NCBI RefSeq assembly: GCF_000019965.1
Contig: NC_010571.1
Span: forward strand, 5,031,001-5,095,000
Direction: 5' to 3'
Length of the DNA: 64,000 bases
From: Opitutus terrae PB90-1
GTDB lineage: Bacteria; Verrucomicrobiota; Verrucomicrobiia; Opitutales; Opitutaceae
The notes beneath the pieces are model-generated. The model searched no databases. It was given only the letters and a program-made list of their open reading frames with translations, and had not been told where the DNA came from. Position numbers and translations under genes: made by a program. Below, one piece after another: positions 50,403-61,800 of this stretch (its first letter is position 1; each line of letters opens with the position of its first letter).

Positions 50403-51255
50403 ACTCCAATTCGCGCTCGCCCTGCTCGCGCTGGCCAGCGCCCCCGTCCTCGGCGCAGCGCCGAACGACACCGAACAGCAGGCGTGGGACGACTTCGTCG
50501 CCTGGGTCAAAGTGCAACCCGGCGTGCCCAATCGTTCCGAGTGGCAGCGCTATCAGGAGAAGCTCGTCGCTGACGGCTTCACGGCTGAAGCGGCCGGTGC
50601 CCGCATGGGCTTGCTGGGTAAGCTGCGCGCAACCCACGGCTCGGACTTGGGCCGCGTGTATTTCAACCGGCTCTACGCCGCGCGTGATCACTCGCGCTTC
50701 ATCGCCACGCCGAACACGTTCCTTGTCGACGTCGCGAAAACGCTCCAGCCTGGCAAGGCGCTGGACGTGGCGATGGGCCAGGGTCGCAACGCCGTCTATC
50801 TCGCCGCGCTCGGCTGGGATGTGACCGGCGTCGACCTGGCGGACGAGGGGCTGCGTATCGCCCAGGAGAACGCTGCCGCCGCCGGCACCAAGCTCACGAC
50901 CGTCAACAAATCGTTCGAGGAATTCGACTACGGCGAGGCGCAGTGGGATTTGATTTGTTTCATCTACACCGACGCCCCGGTCATCGATCCGGTGTATGTC
51001 GCCCGCATCATCAAGGCCCTGAAACCTGGCGGCCTGCTCCTGATCGAACGCCCGCATCGTCGGCTCGACGTCGAGGATCCGGAGCTCGGCGCGCTTCTGC
51101 CCAAGGATTTCCCCAACGCGCTGCCGCGCGCCTGGGATGGGCTGAGAATCCTGCGCTACGAGGATCTTCTCGGGGTCTCCGACTGGCAACAGACCAGCGC
51201 CAACCGTGAGCAGCTCAAGCTCCGCATCATTCGGCTGCTGGCGGAAAAGAGGTGA
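50383..51255 (+). CDS. Class I SAM-methyltransferase-fold protein with a signal peptide
   Basis: This 290-residue protein starts with a clear signal peptide (LQFALALLALASAPVLGAAP) and continues with a mostly helical segment (about 30-110). A methyltransferase fold follows: ALDVAMGQGRNAVYLAALGW (motif I, with the G-x-G-R-N common in tellurite-resistance TehB-like enzymes), VTGVDLADEGLRIA, and IIKALKPGGLLLIERPH. S-adenosylmethionine is not known to be available in the periplasm, so export is odd. Either the leader acts as a membrane anchor facing inward, or the protein has lost methyltransferase activity. It overlaps the permease gene by 20 bp. Confidence 0.8.
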   Translation: MKLISPKLQFALALLALASAPVLGAAPNDTEQQAWDDFVAWVKVQPGVPNRSEWQRYQEKLVADGFTAEAAGARMGLLGKLRATHGSDLGRVYFNRLYAARDHSRFIATPNTFLVDVAKTLQPGKALDVAMGQGRNAVYLAALGWDVTGVDLADEGLRIAQENAAAAGTKLTTVNKSFEEFDYGEAQWDLICFIYTDAPVIDPVYVARIIKALKPGGLLLIERPHRRLDVEDPELGALLPKDFPNALPRAWDGLRILRYEDLLGVSDWQQTSANREQLKLRIIRLLAEKR

Positions 51256-51325
51256 GCGCCTGACGTGTAGCCGGGGTCACCGATTCTTGACAGCCCGGCT
51301 CGGCGAACCGGTCCACAGCCCTGGA

Positions 51326-51347
51326 GACGCGACGCCCTCGTCGCGTC
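51326..51347. terminator. 9+4+9 perfect hairpin between convergent genes
   Basis: GACGCGACG and CGTCGCGTC flank CCCT, 70 bases after the methyltransferase-fold gene and 66 bases after the end of smc on the other strand. It is a strong GC stem without a U-tract, usable by either transcript. Confidence 0.4.
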
Positions 51348-51413
51348 CGGTCACCGCGCGGCACACTGCTCCCTCAGCGCGCCGCCTTCCGGAGTTCAGG
51401 GTCGATGGCCGGC

Positions 51414-54400
51414 CTACCCTGCCACCGGCACCGCAGGCACCGCCGGCACGGCTTGCACGGTCCGCGTGACCGCTTGCGCGATGTTCTGCGGATGCGCCTC
51501 GGGCTCGCCGCGCTCGGCGTTGAACTTCATCGACACCGTCTTCGAGACGCCGCGCTCCTCCATCGTCACCCCATAGATCGCGCGCGCCGCCGAGACCGTC
51601 CGCTTGTTATGCGTGATGATGATGAACTGCGACGACTCGACGAATTTCTTCAACAGGTCGGTGAACCGGCCGATGTTCGATTCGTCGAGCGGCGCATCGA
51701 GCTCGTCGAGCAGGCAGAAGGGCGACGGCTTGACCATGTAAAGCGCGAACAACAGCGCGACCGCGGTCAGCGTCTTCTGGCCACCAGAGAGCAGCGTGAT
51801 GCCCTTGAGCTTCGTGCCTGGCGGCTGCGCCACGATCTCGATGCCGCTCTCGAGGATGTCCTCGGCCTGCACGAGTTCCAGATGCGCCCGGCCACCGCCG
51901 AAGAGCGTGTGGAACGTGTACTCGAAGTTCTTTTTGATCTGCTCGAACGTGAGCTCGAACTGTCGTTGTGAGGTCTGGTTGATCTCGTCGATCGCCTTCA
52001 GCAACTCGGCCTTCGCGGTGGTCAGGTCGTTCGACTGCCCCTGCAGGAAATCGAACCGTTGCTTCAACTCGGCGTATTCTTCGATCGCGACGAGATTGAC
52101 CGCACCCATGCTGCCGATCCGCGAACGCAACGCGTCGGCCTCGGTCTTGATCGCATCCCAGTCCGTGCTGTCCAGCGCCGCCAGGTCCGCTTCGGTCGGC
52201 TCGCCCTTCGGCCCCTTCGGCTTCCGCCGACGCTTTGTCGGCGCCGGTTGCGCCGATGCAACGACCTGGGCCGGTTCATCTCCGTTGTGGCCGGGGTCGC
52301 CGACCTCGGCAACCGCCGACGTGATCGACAGCGGCTGCTCCGCTTCCTTGGCTTCTCCCGCCTCGTCCTCGTCCTCATCGAGATCGATCGGCTTCACGCC
52401 TTCCGGCTCGTCGTCGGCGTGCCAGAGCTGCTGTTTCCAATCCAGCGTACCGATGTCGGTCTGATACTCGCGGGTAACTTCCTCCACGAGGAACTGGGTT
52501 CGCTGGCGCGTCTCGGCGAGTTTCACCTCGTGCGCGCTCAACTGGTCGTGCGCGGCCTCCGACTGCGTGTGCAGCGAAATCTGCGCGCCTTCCAAGCCGC
52601 TGATCGCTCGCTCGAGCTCCACCAACTCAGCTCGCACCGTTTCGACCTGCTGCTGAGCAACGGTCAACGTTTCCGCCAGCTGGGTGCTCCGCTCGCGCTG
52701 CTCGGCGCTCTCGCGCTCGAGCTGACCGATCTGCTCGCTCCAGGTCTCGATTTCCTGCTGCCGCTGAATCAGGAGCTCCGATAACTGCCCGCGCCGGCGC
52801 TCCATTTCCCCGAGCCCGCGGTCGAGCACCTCGACCTTCTGCCGCCGTTCCGCCAGCTCCAGCCGGGCCTGCGCGAGCGACTCGCGTTTCACATCGCGAT
52901 CCGCGCGCAGTTCGTTGAGCCGGACCTCCGCTTGTTGAATCTTCTCGCGTTGCGCAGCGGCCTCGGCCTCGGCGGTGGTCAGCGTCGCCTGCGCCTTCTG
53001 CCAGCGTGCCTGCGCCTCGTTCCGCGCCTGCTCCAGCCCGGCAACCTCCCGCTCCATCCGCTCGACCCGATTCGCAATGTCCTCGGCGTTGCGCTGCGCG
53101 CCGCGCTGGTCGGCCTGCGCCGCGGCCAGATTCTGCGTGGCCGTAAGCACGTCGGTGCGGCGCTGTTCGAGCGCCTGCTCCGCCTCGGCCAGCCGCGCGT
53201 TCAGCGCATCGATGACGGCCTTCTGCTCGTCGTGCACCTTCTGCTCCTCCGCCAGCAGCCGCGCGGTTTCGCGCAGGTCGATCTCGCGTTGCACGATGCT
53301 GTTTGCCGAACGTTTCGTGCTGTGGTGTCCGCCGTAGACGAAACCGCGCCGGTCCACGAGGTCACCCTTGCGTGTCGCCACCGCGAGAAACGCGAAGGCG
53401 GGATTCGCCTTCCAGAAATTCAGGAACGCCCCCAGGTCGTCGGCCACATAGCACTCGCTGAGCACGCCGAGCGCGGGATGCGCCGGATCCATTTCCGCGA
53501 GCGCCTGCACCGCCGGCGTCAACCCCGCCGGCAACTCGGCACTCAGCTCCGGGCGCTCAGCTCTCAGCTCGTTCACCCGCAACACCGCCGAGCCAATCTG
53601 CTCCTGCTCGAGCTGCGCCAGAATCCGCTGCGCCGTTTCCAGATCGCTGACACTGATTGCTTCCGCTGCGGCGCCGAGGATCGCCTCGACGGCCTTGCCG
53701 AACTCCGGTTTCACCGCGAGTCCGTGCGTGATCGGGCTGACTTTCGCGCCGGCCAGCGCGCCGTCGAGCCGGCCCTGCAGCACCGCTTTCGCGCCCTCGC
53801 CAAAACCTTCCCAGCGTTCCTGCAATTGCTGCAACAGCCGCAGTCGCGCGGTCCGCTGCGCGAGCTGCCGGTCGACTTCCTGCAGCTTGCGCTGCGCGTC
53901 GCGAAACTCGCGCGTCAGATCCGTGATCGCCTGCTGCGCCGCCGCGGCCGCGTTGTTCGTCCGCGATTTTTCCGCCAGCGCCGCCTCGACTTTCGTCTCG
54001 TGCTCCGCGGCGACCTGCGTCGCCTCCGCGAGTTGCTGCCGCACGCCCTCCAGCTCCTGCGCGAGCATGTCGTGCCGGTGGACGCTGGTCTTCTGGTCGA
54101 CTTCGTAGCCGGAGCAATCCGTCCGCAGCCGGGCCACGCTGCTCTCGATCTGCAGCAGCTGGAACTTCGCCTGATTCAGCTCCTGTTCCAGTTTGGTCAA
54201 CTCGCCCTCGACGATCGCGAGCTCGCGGTTCCGTTGCTGGAACACCGCATCGCTGCTGCCCAGCAGCCCAAGCTGCATCTGCTTGTCCTGCGCGCCGGAA
54301 TCCGCCTGCGCGGTGACTTCGCGCAACTGCATCTCCAGCTCCTCAAGATTCGTGCGTGATGAACCCAACCGGTCCTCCAACCCCGCGCGCTTGATGTGCG

Positions 54401-55319
54401 CCAGGTTGGCCTGGTTCTCCGCCTGTTCCCGTTGCGAACGGACGTCGAACACCGCCTGCTGCGCGTCCTGCACACGCTGATTCAGCCGGCTGCGCTCCGT
54501 TTTCTTCGACTCCAGCGCGCCCTGTTGCTGCTCGAGATTCGCCCGCCGCGCGTTCGCTTCGTCGCGGAGGACGTGCACTTTGCTCTCCAATTCCGCGAGC
54601 GTCGCGGCCAACTGCGCATGATGATACGCGCTCCACGCCAGACTCAGGTGCCGCAGGCGAAAGCTCAGCCGCTTGTAGCGCATCGCCTTCGAGGCCTGCC
54701 GGCGCAGGCTGCCGATCTGTCGACCGACCTCACCGATGACGTCGGCCACGCGCGCGAGATTCTGGTCGGTCAGCGCGAGCTTGTTCATCGCCTCGCGCCG
54801 CTGGCTCTTGTATTTCGTGATTCCCGCCGCTTCCTCGAACACCGAACGCCGTTCCTCCGGCTTGGACGACAGGATCAAATCGATCTGGCCCTGCGCCATG
54901 ATCGAGTAGCTCGTCCGGCCGATGCCGGTGTCCATGAAAAGTTTCTGGATGTCCTTCAACCGGCACGCCTGGCCGTTGAAGAAATACTCGCTCTGCCCGT
55001 CGCGGTACACCCGGCGCGTGATTTCGATCTCGTGATACTCGCTGCCCAGCTGTTTCTCGCACTCGGTCAACAGCAGCGAGACTTCGCACATCTGCGCTGG
55101 CTTCCGCGTGTCCGCGCCCTCGAAGATCACGTCCTGCATTTTCCCGCCGCGCAATGCCTTCGCGCTCTGCTCGCCCAGCACCCAGCGGATCGAATCCGCG
55201 ATGTTGGATTTACCACAGCCATTGGGTCCGACCACCGCGGTCACTCCGGGCTCGAAACGGAGCATGGTGGGATCGGCAAAGGACTTAAAACCGTGAAGCT
55301 TGAGCGCCTTTAGATACAT
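51414..55319 (-). CDS. smc: Chromosome segregation protein SMC
   Basis: This 1301-residue condensin ATPase compacts and segregates the chromosome. Walker A is GPNGCGKSN (31-39), followed by DSIRWVLGEQS. Long coiled-coil arms follow, then a hinge at about residues 520-640 with FVYGGHHS, the second coil, the ABC signature LLSGGQKTLTAVALLFAL (about 1172) and Walker B CLLDELDAPLD. The start MYLKALKLHGFKSFADP is canonical; the frame continues upstream without a better start. An unusual low-complexity insert in the C-terminal head-proximal part combines an acidic run (about 977-995, DLDEDEDEAGEAKEAEQ) and a basic run (about 1027-1037, KRRRKPKGPKG). The C-terminus ends AVPAVPAVPVAG. The ScpA/ScpB partners are not in the window. 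Confidence 0.97.
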   Translation of the reverse strand: MYLKALKLHGFKSFADPTMLRFEPGVTAVVGPNGCGKSNIADSIRWVLGEQSAKALRGGKMQDVIFEGADTRKPAQMCEVSLLLTECEKQLGSEYHEIEITRRVYRDGQSEYFFNGQACRLKDIQKLFMDTGIGRTSYSIMAQGQIDLILSSKPEERRSVFEEAAGITKYKSQRREAMNKLALTDQNLARVADVIGEVGRQIGSLRRQASKAMRYKRLSFRLRHLSLAWSAYHHAQLAATLAELESKVHVLRDEANARRANLEQQQGALESKKTERSRLNQRVQDAQQAVFDVRSQREQAENQANLAHIKRAGLEDRLGSSRTNLEELEMQLREVTAQADSGAQDKQMQLGLLGSSDAVFQQRNRELAIVEGELTKLEQELNQAKFQLLQIESSVARLRTDCSGYEVDQKTSVHRHDMLAQELEGVRQQLAEATQVAAEHETKVEAALAEKSRTNNAAAAAQQAITDLTREFRDAQRKLQEVDRQLAQRTARLRLLQQLQERWEGFGEGAKAVLQGRLDGALAGAKVSPITHGLAVKPEFGKAVEAILGAAAEAISVSDLETAQRILAQLEQEQIGSAVLRVNELRAERPELSAELPAGLTPAVQALAEMDPAHPALGVLSECYVADDLGAFLNFWKANPAFAFLAVATRKGDLVDRRGFVYGGHHSTKRSANSIVQREIDLRETARLLAEEQKVHDEQKAVIDALNARLAEAEQALEQRRTDVLTATQNLAAAQADQRGAQRNAEDIANRVERMEREVAGLEQARNEAQARWQKAQATLTTAEAEAAAQREKIQQAEVRLNELRADRDVKRESLAQARLELAERRQKVEVLDRGLGEMERRRGQLSELLIQRQQEIETWSEQIGQLERESAEQRERSTQLAETLTVAQQQVETVRAELVELERAISGLEGAQISLHTQSEAAHDQLSAHEVKLAETRQRTQFLVEEVTREYQTDIGTLDWKQQLWHADDEPEGVKPIDLDEDEDEAGEAKEAEQPLSITSAVAEVGDPGHNGDEPAQVVASAQPAPTKRRRKPKGPKGEPTEADLAALDSTDWDAIKTEADALRSRIGSMGAVNLVAIEEYAELKQRFDFLQGQSNDLTTAKAELLKAIDEINQTSQRQFELTFEQIKKNFEYTFHTLFGGGRAHLELVQAEDILESGIEIVAQPPGTKLKGITLLSGGQKTLTAVALLFALYMVKPSPFCLLDELDAPLDESNIGRFTDLLKKFVESSQFIIITHNKRTVSAARAIYGVTMEERGVSKTVSMKFNAERGEPEAHPQNIAQAVTRTVQAVPAVPAVPVAG
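53532..53573. repeat. In-frame heptad stretch inside the smc hinge
   Basis: On the plus strand the units CAACTCG, GCACTCA, GCTCCGG, GCGCTCA, GCTCTCA and GCTCGTT form six 7-bp steps (42 bp), with CTC in a constant phase in four of them. On the coding strand they give the residues ELRAERPELSAEL. The pattern is that of the intergenic CTCT arrays at 35726 and 57759. An in-frame capture of such an array is possible, but GAG/CTC-rich coding could mimic it. Confidence 0.4.
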
Positions 55320-55498
55320 GAAAAACCCGAGTTGAGCGGGGCCGGTTCGCCCGCGCAATGGGATTCTTGGCCAGCACGGTTTTCGCTGGTAAAAACGTTG
55401 CCAATCCACTCGCGGCGGACCAATCGCGACCGTGCCCCGATCGGCCCCCCGACACGGTCGCCGGCGAGTCGTCGACGGCAAACCAGATCCGGCGCGGA

Positions 55499-55915
55499 TC
55501 AGTCGACTTCGAGCCGCTTGCCGAGACTGACGACATCGTCCACCGCGAAGCCGAGCTGCCGGTAAAACGCCACCGCCGCCTCGTTGTTCGTGCGCACCTG
55601 CAAGTTGATCTTCGGACATCCCGCGGCGCGCAGGATTCGCTCCGCTTCGTCCATCAACGCTCGGCCAAACCCCGTGCGCTGGAATCGCGGCTCGACCGCC
55701 AAATAGTTGATCCAACCGCGATGGCCTTCGTAGCCCACCATCGCGCTCGCCACCACGCGCCCATCGTGCTCGCCCACGAGAAACCACTCGGGATTCACCT
55801 TCAGCTTGCGACGGATGTCCTTGCGCGGATCGTTCTGCGGCCGGACGAGTCCGCACGCGCGCCATAACCCCACCACGGCTTTTTCGTCGGCGTCGCGGTA
55901 GGCGCGGATGGTCAT
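55499..55915 (-). CDS. GNAT family acetyltransferase (YpeA-like)
   Basis: This 138-residue N-acetyltransferase shows the acetyl-CoA loop RFQRTGFGRALMDEAERIL (the Q/R-x2-G-x-G/A signature) preceded by WINYLAVEP. The C-terminal NLQVRTNNEAAVAFYRQLGF is typical of the RimI/YpeA branch. The substrate is unknown. It lies 179 bp upstream of smc on the same strand and diverges from the MFS transporter gene. Confidence 0.9.
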   Translation of the reverse strand: MTIRAYRDADEKAVVGLWRACGLVRPQNDPRKDIRRKLKVNPEWFLVGEHDGRVVASAMVGYEGHRGWINYLAVEPRFQRTGFGRALMDEAERILRAAGCPKINLQVRTNNEAAVAFYRQLGFAVDDVVSLGKRLEVD

Positions 55916-55977
55916 CAGCTTCGCTGATCACCGAATCCGCTCCGTACAGCAAGGGGGAAACGCTGCCGCGTGTCCGT

Positions 55978-56007
55978 CCAATCTACCCTATTGGATTACA
56001 TCGGCGG
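55978..56007. promoter_or_regulatory. Degenerate copy of the palindrome at 20842
   Basis: The 30-bp string beginning CCAATCTACCCTATTGGATT matches the 20842-20871 sequence at 24 of 30 positions, including the flanking GGCGG. The dyad itself is degraded (CCAAT at 55978 against ATTGG at 55990 remains). It lies 110 bp upstream of the exporter start. A shared regulator is possible, but the chance of a spurious match is real. Confidence 0.35.
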
Positions 56008-56116
56008 CAGCTACCCCGGAGGCGACCCTCGGCCGATGGTCAGGGTGGTGCCGCAATCGGCAGCGCAGCGCGAACTCCATTTGCCCCGTCGAGCAGACCA
56101 CGGTTATCCGTGTCGC

Positions 56117-57604
56117 ATGCCCACGGACGCGCCGAGTTGCGACACCGTTACCGCCGAAACCCGGAAATACCTCCCGTGGCTCGTCGCGGTCGCATTGTTC
56201 ATGGAGAACCTCGACGCGACGATCGTGAACACCGCGGTGCCGACAATGGCCCTGAATCTCGAGGTCGCGCCGCTCAGCCTCAAGGCGGTGCTCACGAGCT
56301 ACACGTTGAGCCTCGCCGTGTTCATTCCGATCAGCGGCTGGCTCGCGGATCGGTTCGGGACGTGTCGGATCTTCCGGCTCGCCGTTGTCCTTTTCCTGCT
56401 CGGCTCGCTGGCTTGCGGACTGGCGCCCAACGTGCCCGCACTCGTCGGCGCGCGGATTCTCCAGGGACTCGGCGGCGCGATGATGACCCCGGTGGGCCGG
56501 CTCGCGCTGGTGCGCGCGTTTCCCCGTTCCGAGATGCTGCGGACGATGAACTACGTCGTCATTCCCGCGCTGCTCGGGCCGCTGCTGGGGCCGTTCGTCG
56601 GCGGGCTGATCGTGCACTGGATGTCCTGGCGCGTGATCTTCTTTCTCAACATTCCGCTGGCGCTCGGCGGGCTGTGGATGATCAAGCGTTACATGCCGGA
56701 TTTCCGCGACGAGCAGGTCGCGCCACTCGATCGCACCGGGTTCGTGCTGTTCGGCGTGGGCGTGGCGCTGCTCTCGTATGTGCTCGAGGTGTTCGGCGAA
56801 CACACGCTGCCGGGGCAGGACATCGCGTTCATGCTGCTGCTGTCGCTCGGGCTGCTCGCCGCCTATGGCTGGCACGCAACGCGCGACGAAGCGCCGGTGC
56901 TCGACCTGGCGCTGTTCAAGGTCCGCACGTTTCGGCTGTCCGTCGCCGGCGGCTTTGCCACTCGGCTCGGCGTCGGTGGAATGCCGTTCCTGCTGCCGCT
57001 GCTTTATCAAATCGGGCTCGGGTACGCGCCGTGGCAGGCCGGACTGCTGGTCATGCCGCAGGCCCTCGCCGCGATGGGCATGAAGCTCATCAGCCGGCCG
57101 ATCCTCGGACGTTTCGGCCACCGTACGATCCTGCTCACCAACACCGTGCTGCTCGGGCTGACGATCATGATCTTCACGCAGGTCGGACCCGGCACGCCTT
57201 GGTGGGCGATCATCGCGCTCAGTTTCCTGCAGGGCTTCTTCTCGTCGCTCCAGTTCACGAGCATGAACTCGCTCGTGTATGCCGACGTGCACGACCGAAA
57301 GGCGAGCCGCGCCAGCAGCATCGCTTCGACAGCCCAGCAGCTCTCGCTCAGCTTCGGCGTCGCGTTCGGCTCGCTGCTCGCGGCCTGGTTCCTGGGCAAC
57401 GTGGATCAGCACGATCCGACCCAAGCGATCCCCGCGTTGCACAAGGCGTTCTTCGCGCTGGGTGCGGTGACGATCATCTCCTCGGCCACCTTCTGGGGTC
57501 TGCATCCAAACGACGGCAACAACGTCAGCAACCGCGGCTCGCGCCAGCCGCCCGGCACCGAGGTCAACATCGCGAGCGACGCCGCCGCGCCCGTCACCAA
57601 GTAG
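56117..57604 (+). CDS. MFS multidrug exporter, DHA2 (EmrB/QacA) type
   Basis: This 495-residue drug:H+ antiporter has fourteen predicted membrane helices. Helix 1 carries LFMENLDATIVNTAVPTM (motif D1 of the 14-TM group), SGWLADRFGTCRIFR is MFS motif A, ARILQGLGGAMMTPVGRLAL is motif B, and LLGPLLGPFVGGLIVHW is the motif C antiporter signature. No cognate membrane-fusion protein is adjacent, so it may act alone. The start at ATG 56117 is preferred over a GTG at 55970 because the extra N-terminal segment is not hydrophobic or family-like. A C-terminal hydrophilic tail of about 35 residues follows. Confidence 0.93.
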   Translation: MPTDAPSCDTVTAETRKYLPWLVAVALFMENLDATIVNTAVPTMALNLEVAPLSLKAVLTSYTLSLAVFIPISGWLADRFGTCRIFRLAVVLFLLGSLACGLAPNVPALVGARILQGLGGAMMTPVGRLALVRAFPRSEMLRTMNYVVIPALLGPLLGPFVGGLIVHWMSWRVIFFLNIPLALGGLWMIKRYMPDFRDEQVAPLDRTGFVLFGVGVALLSYVLEVFGEHTLPGQDIAFMLLLSLGLLAAYGWHATRDEAPVLDLALFKVRTFRLSVAGGFATRLGVGGMPFLLPLLYQIGLGYAPWQAGLLVMPQALAAMGMKLISRPILGRFGHRTILLTNTVLLGLTIMIFTQVGPGTPWWAIIALSFLQGFFSSLQFTSMNSLVYADVHDRKASRASSIASTAQQLSLSFGVAFGSLLAAWFLGNVDQHDPTQAIPALHKAFFALGAVTIISSATFWGLHPNDGNNVSNRGSRQPPGTEVNIASDAAAPVTK

Positions 57605-57758
57605 CCCGCTCTCGTCCGACTTTCTTCGCGGCGAAAGCCTCGCCCAAACTCGCAATCCGAATCGCGACAAACTCAGCCCAGCGAACCGCCGCTCCGGCTC
57701 TCAACTCTTCGGCAAGCTCAGAGCCTGCGGCTCTCATCCCTCAACTCTCAACGGTTTC

Positions 57759-57793
57759 CGGCTCTCAGCTCTAGACTCTGAGCTCTAGACTCA
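57759..57793. repeat. CTCT heptad array ending at the GlcD-type stop codon
   Basis: CGGCTCT, CAGCTCT, AGACTCT, GAGCTCT and AGACTCA are five contiguous 7-bp units. Less regular CTCTCAA-like units extend left to about 57696. The last three bases of the array (TCA) are the stop codon of the minus-strand oxidase gene. This is the same class as 35726-35760. Confidence 0.55.
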
Positions 57794-59224
57794 TTTGTGA
57801 TCCCACGGCAGGTGCACGTTGAGCCGCGGATACTTCCAGATCCGCACCTCTTCGAACATCTTGCCCGGATTCAGAATCCCGTTCGGATCCAGTGCGCGCT
57901 TCACCGCCTGCATCGCCTTCACCTCGGCCGGCCCGTGCTGCACGCGCAGGAACGGCGTTTTCGCGAGACCGATCCCGTGCTCGCCGGAAATCGCTCCCCC
58001 TAGCTTCACCACCGTCCGCATCAACGATTCCACCGCAGCTTCAGCCGCACGGGTCTCCTTCGGATCGGCGCGGTGATACATGATGTTCACGTGCAAATTG
58101 CCGTCCGCCAGGTGCCCGAAGGTGGGGATCGGCAAACCCGACGTGCGCTTCAACCGCTGCAGAAACCGGAAGAACGCCACGTAGTTTTTCATCGGCAGCA
58201 CGACGTCCTCGTTCAGTTTGGCGTCGCCCAGCTCGAACATCGCGCCCGAGCATTTGCGCCGCACGGTCCACAACTGTTCCGCCTCCTCGCGATTCCGTGC
58301 CGCCCGGTAGCCGGCCGCGTGTTCCGCCGCCCACGCCAGCACCTGTCGCTTGTGCTCGCGCACCTCGGCCGCCCCGCCGGCGAATTCCAGCAGGATCACC
58401 GGCCGGCCCGCCTGGCCGGGAAAGATCGTGGTCTGCATCGCACTCTCCGCGCAGCGCACGCTCTCGCGATCGAGAAATTCGCAGATCGCCGGCTGCACGC
58501 GTTGATGAAACAACCGCAGGATCGACTCGATCGCATGCTGCTCGTCGCGGAACGACGTGAGCAGCGTCCAGCGCGTCGCCGGCTGCGGAATCAGTTTCAG
58601 CACCGCGCCCGCGACGACGCCCAGCATCCCTTCGCTCCCGATCCAGAGATCGCGCAGATTGAAACCCGCCGCGAACTTCTTGGTCGCGGTGCCCCACTCG
58701 ACCGCTTCGCCGGTCGGCAGGAACCCGCGCAATGCCACGACGAAGTCCCGCGTCACTCCATACTTGCCGCCGTGCATGCCGCCGGCGTTGCAGGCGATGT
58801 TGCCGCCGATCGTGCAGTATTCCTTCGACGAAGGATCCGGCGGATAAAACCAGCCTGCCTCCGCGGCCGCGCGTTGCACGTCCGCCACTTTCGCGCCGCA
58901 CTGCACGTGCGCCAGTCCGGCCACGGCATCGATCCGGATTTGATTCAGCCCGAGCAGGTCGATGACCCAGCCTCCGCGCACCGGCGCAGCCGAGCCCATC
59001 AACGTCGTGCCGCGTCCGCGGACCGTCACCGGGACGCGATACCGGTTCGCCAACTCGAGCACGACGCCGATCTCGGCTTCGCGACGCGGCTTCACGACCG
59101 CCGCTGGCAGGAACGAAATCTTGCTGGCGTCGAACGACGCCGCGAACCGCGACGCCTCATCCGTCGCGACGATGCGCGCACCGAGGCGGCGGCAGAGCAA
59201 GCGAGTGGCTGTTGCGAAAGACAT
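57791..59224 (-). CDS. FAD-linked oxidase, GlcD/D-lactate dehydrogenase type
   Basis: This 477-residue oxidoreductase has the FAD-binding_4 (PCMH) domain (PVTVRGRGTTLMGSAAPVRGG, split here by its variable residues, PDPSSKEYCTIGGNIACNAG and KYGVTRDFV) and the FAD-oxidase_C domain. The C-terminal GHLADGNLHVNIM and ISGEHGIGLAKTPF carry the active-site histidines. This is the glycolate oxidase GlcD, D-lactate or D-2-hydroxyglutarate dehydrogenase group. The precise 2-hydroxyacid is undetermined and no GlcE/GlcF is adjacent. Start at the ATG ending at 59224, since upstream methionines add a Pro/Arg-rich extension. It diverges from the hybrid kinase. Confidence 0.9.
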   Translation of the reverse strand: MSFATATRLLCRRLGARIVATDEASRFAASFDASKISFLPAAVVKPRREAEIGVVLELANRYRVPVTVRGRGTTLMGSAAPVRGGWVIDLLGLNQIRIDAVAGLAHVQCGAKVADVQRAAAEAGWFYPPDPSSKEYCTIGGNIACNAGGMHGGKYGVTRDFVVALRGFLPTGEAVEWGTATKKFAAGFNLRDLWIGSEGMLGVVAGAVLKLIPQPATRWTLLTSFRDEQHAIESILRLFHQRVQPAICEFLDRESVRCAESAMQTTIFPGQAGRPVILLEFAGGAAEVREHKRQVLAWAAEHAAGYRAARNREEAEQLWTVRRKCSGAMFELGDAKLNEDVVLPMKNYVAFFRFLQRLKRTSGLPIPTFGHLADGNLHVNIMYHRADPKETRAAEAAVESLMRTVVKLGGAISGEHGIGLAKTPFLRVQHGPAEVKAMQAVKRALDPNGILNPGKMFEEVRIWKYPRLNVHLPWDHK

Positions 59225-59465
59225 CGTCGAGACAAAATGCCGGTCGCCCACAGGGCGCGAGAAAGAATCCATGCGCGGACCGGCCGTTCGCTCGGGGGAA
59301 ACTCTCGATTGCGCCCTGCGTCCCGCCGGCCCATTGTGCAAGCCGGGTCCATCCGGCCGGCTCGGTCACAAACGCCCGCGGGTTGCACGGTTTGCTTGAG
59401 TCTGCCGGGAATGTGCCGATAGCAGAAACAACTTCAAAAACAGCGCGTTTTTGCGCGCCCACGGA

Positions 59466-61742
<2,277 letters not shown>

Positions 61743-61800
61743 GCCATCCAGCGCGCGATCGTCTGTGCCCTCCGCGTGAGCGCGGGGATCTTGCAGCAGC

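Noticed and set aside
47793-50531. A 912-codon open frame on the minus strand across the two-component genes and the permease
   Set aside because: It is antisense to three genes with complete family motifs and is rich in Arg/Glu/Gly/Asp with no domain, as expected for the complement of GC-rich coding sequence.
55320-55952. N-terminal extension of smc by about 210 residues
   Set aside because: The frame stays open, but the canonical SMC N-terminus MYLKALKLHGFKSF starts at 55319 and the upstream part is antisense to the acetyltransferase gene.
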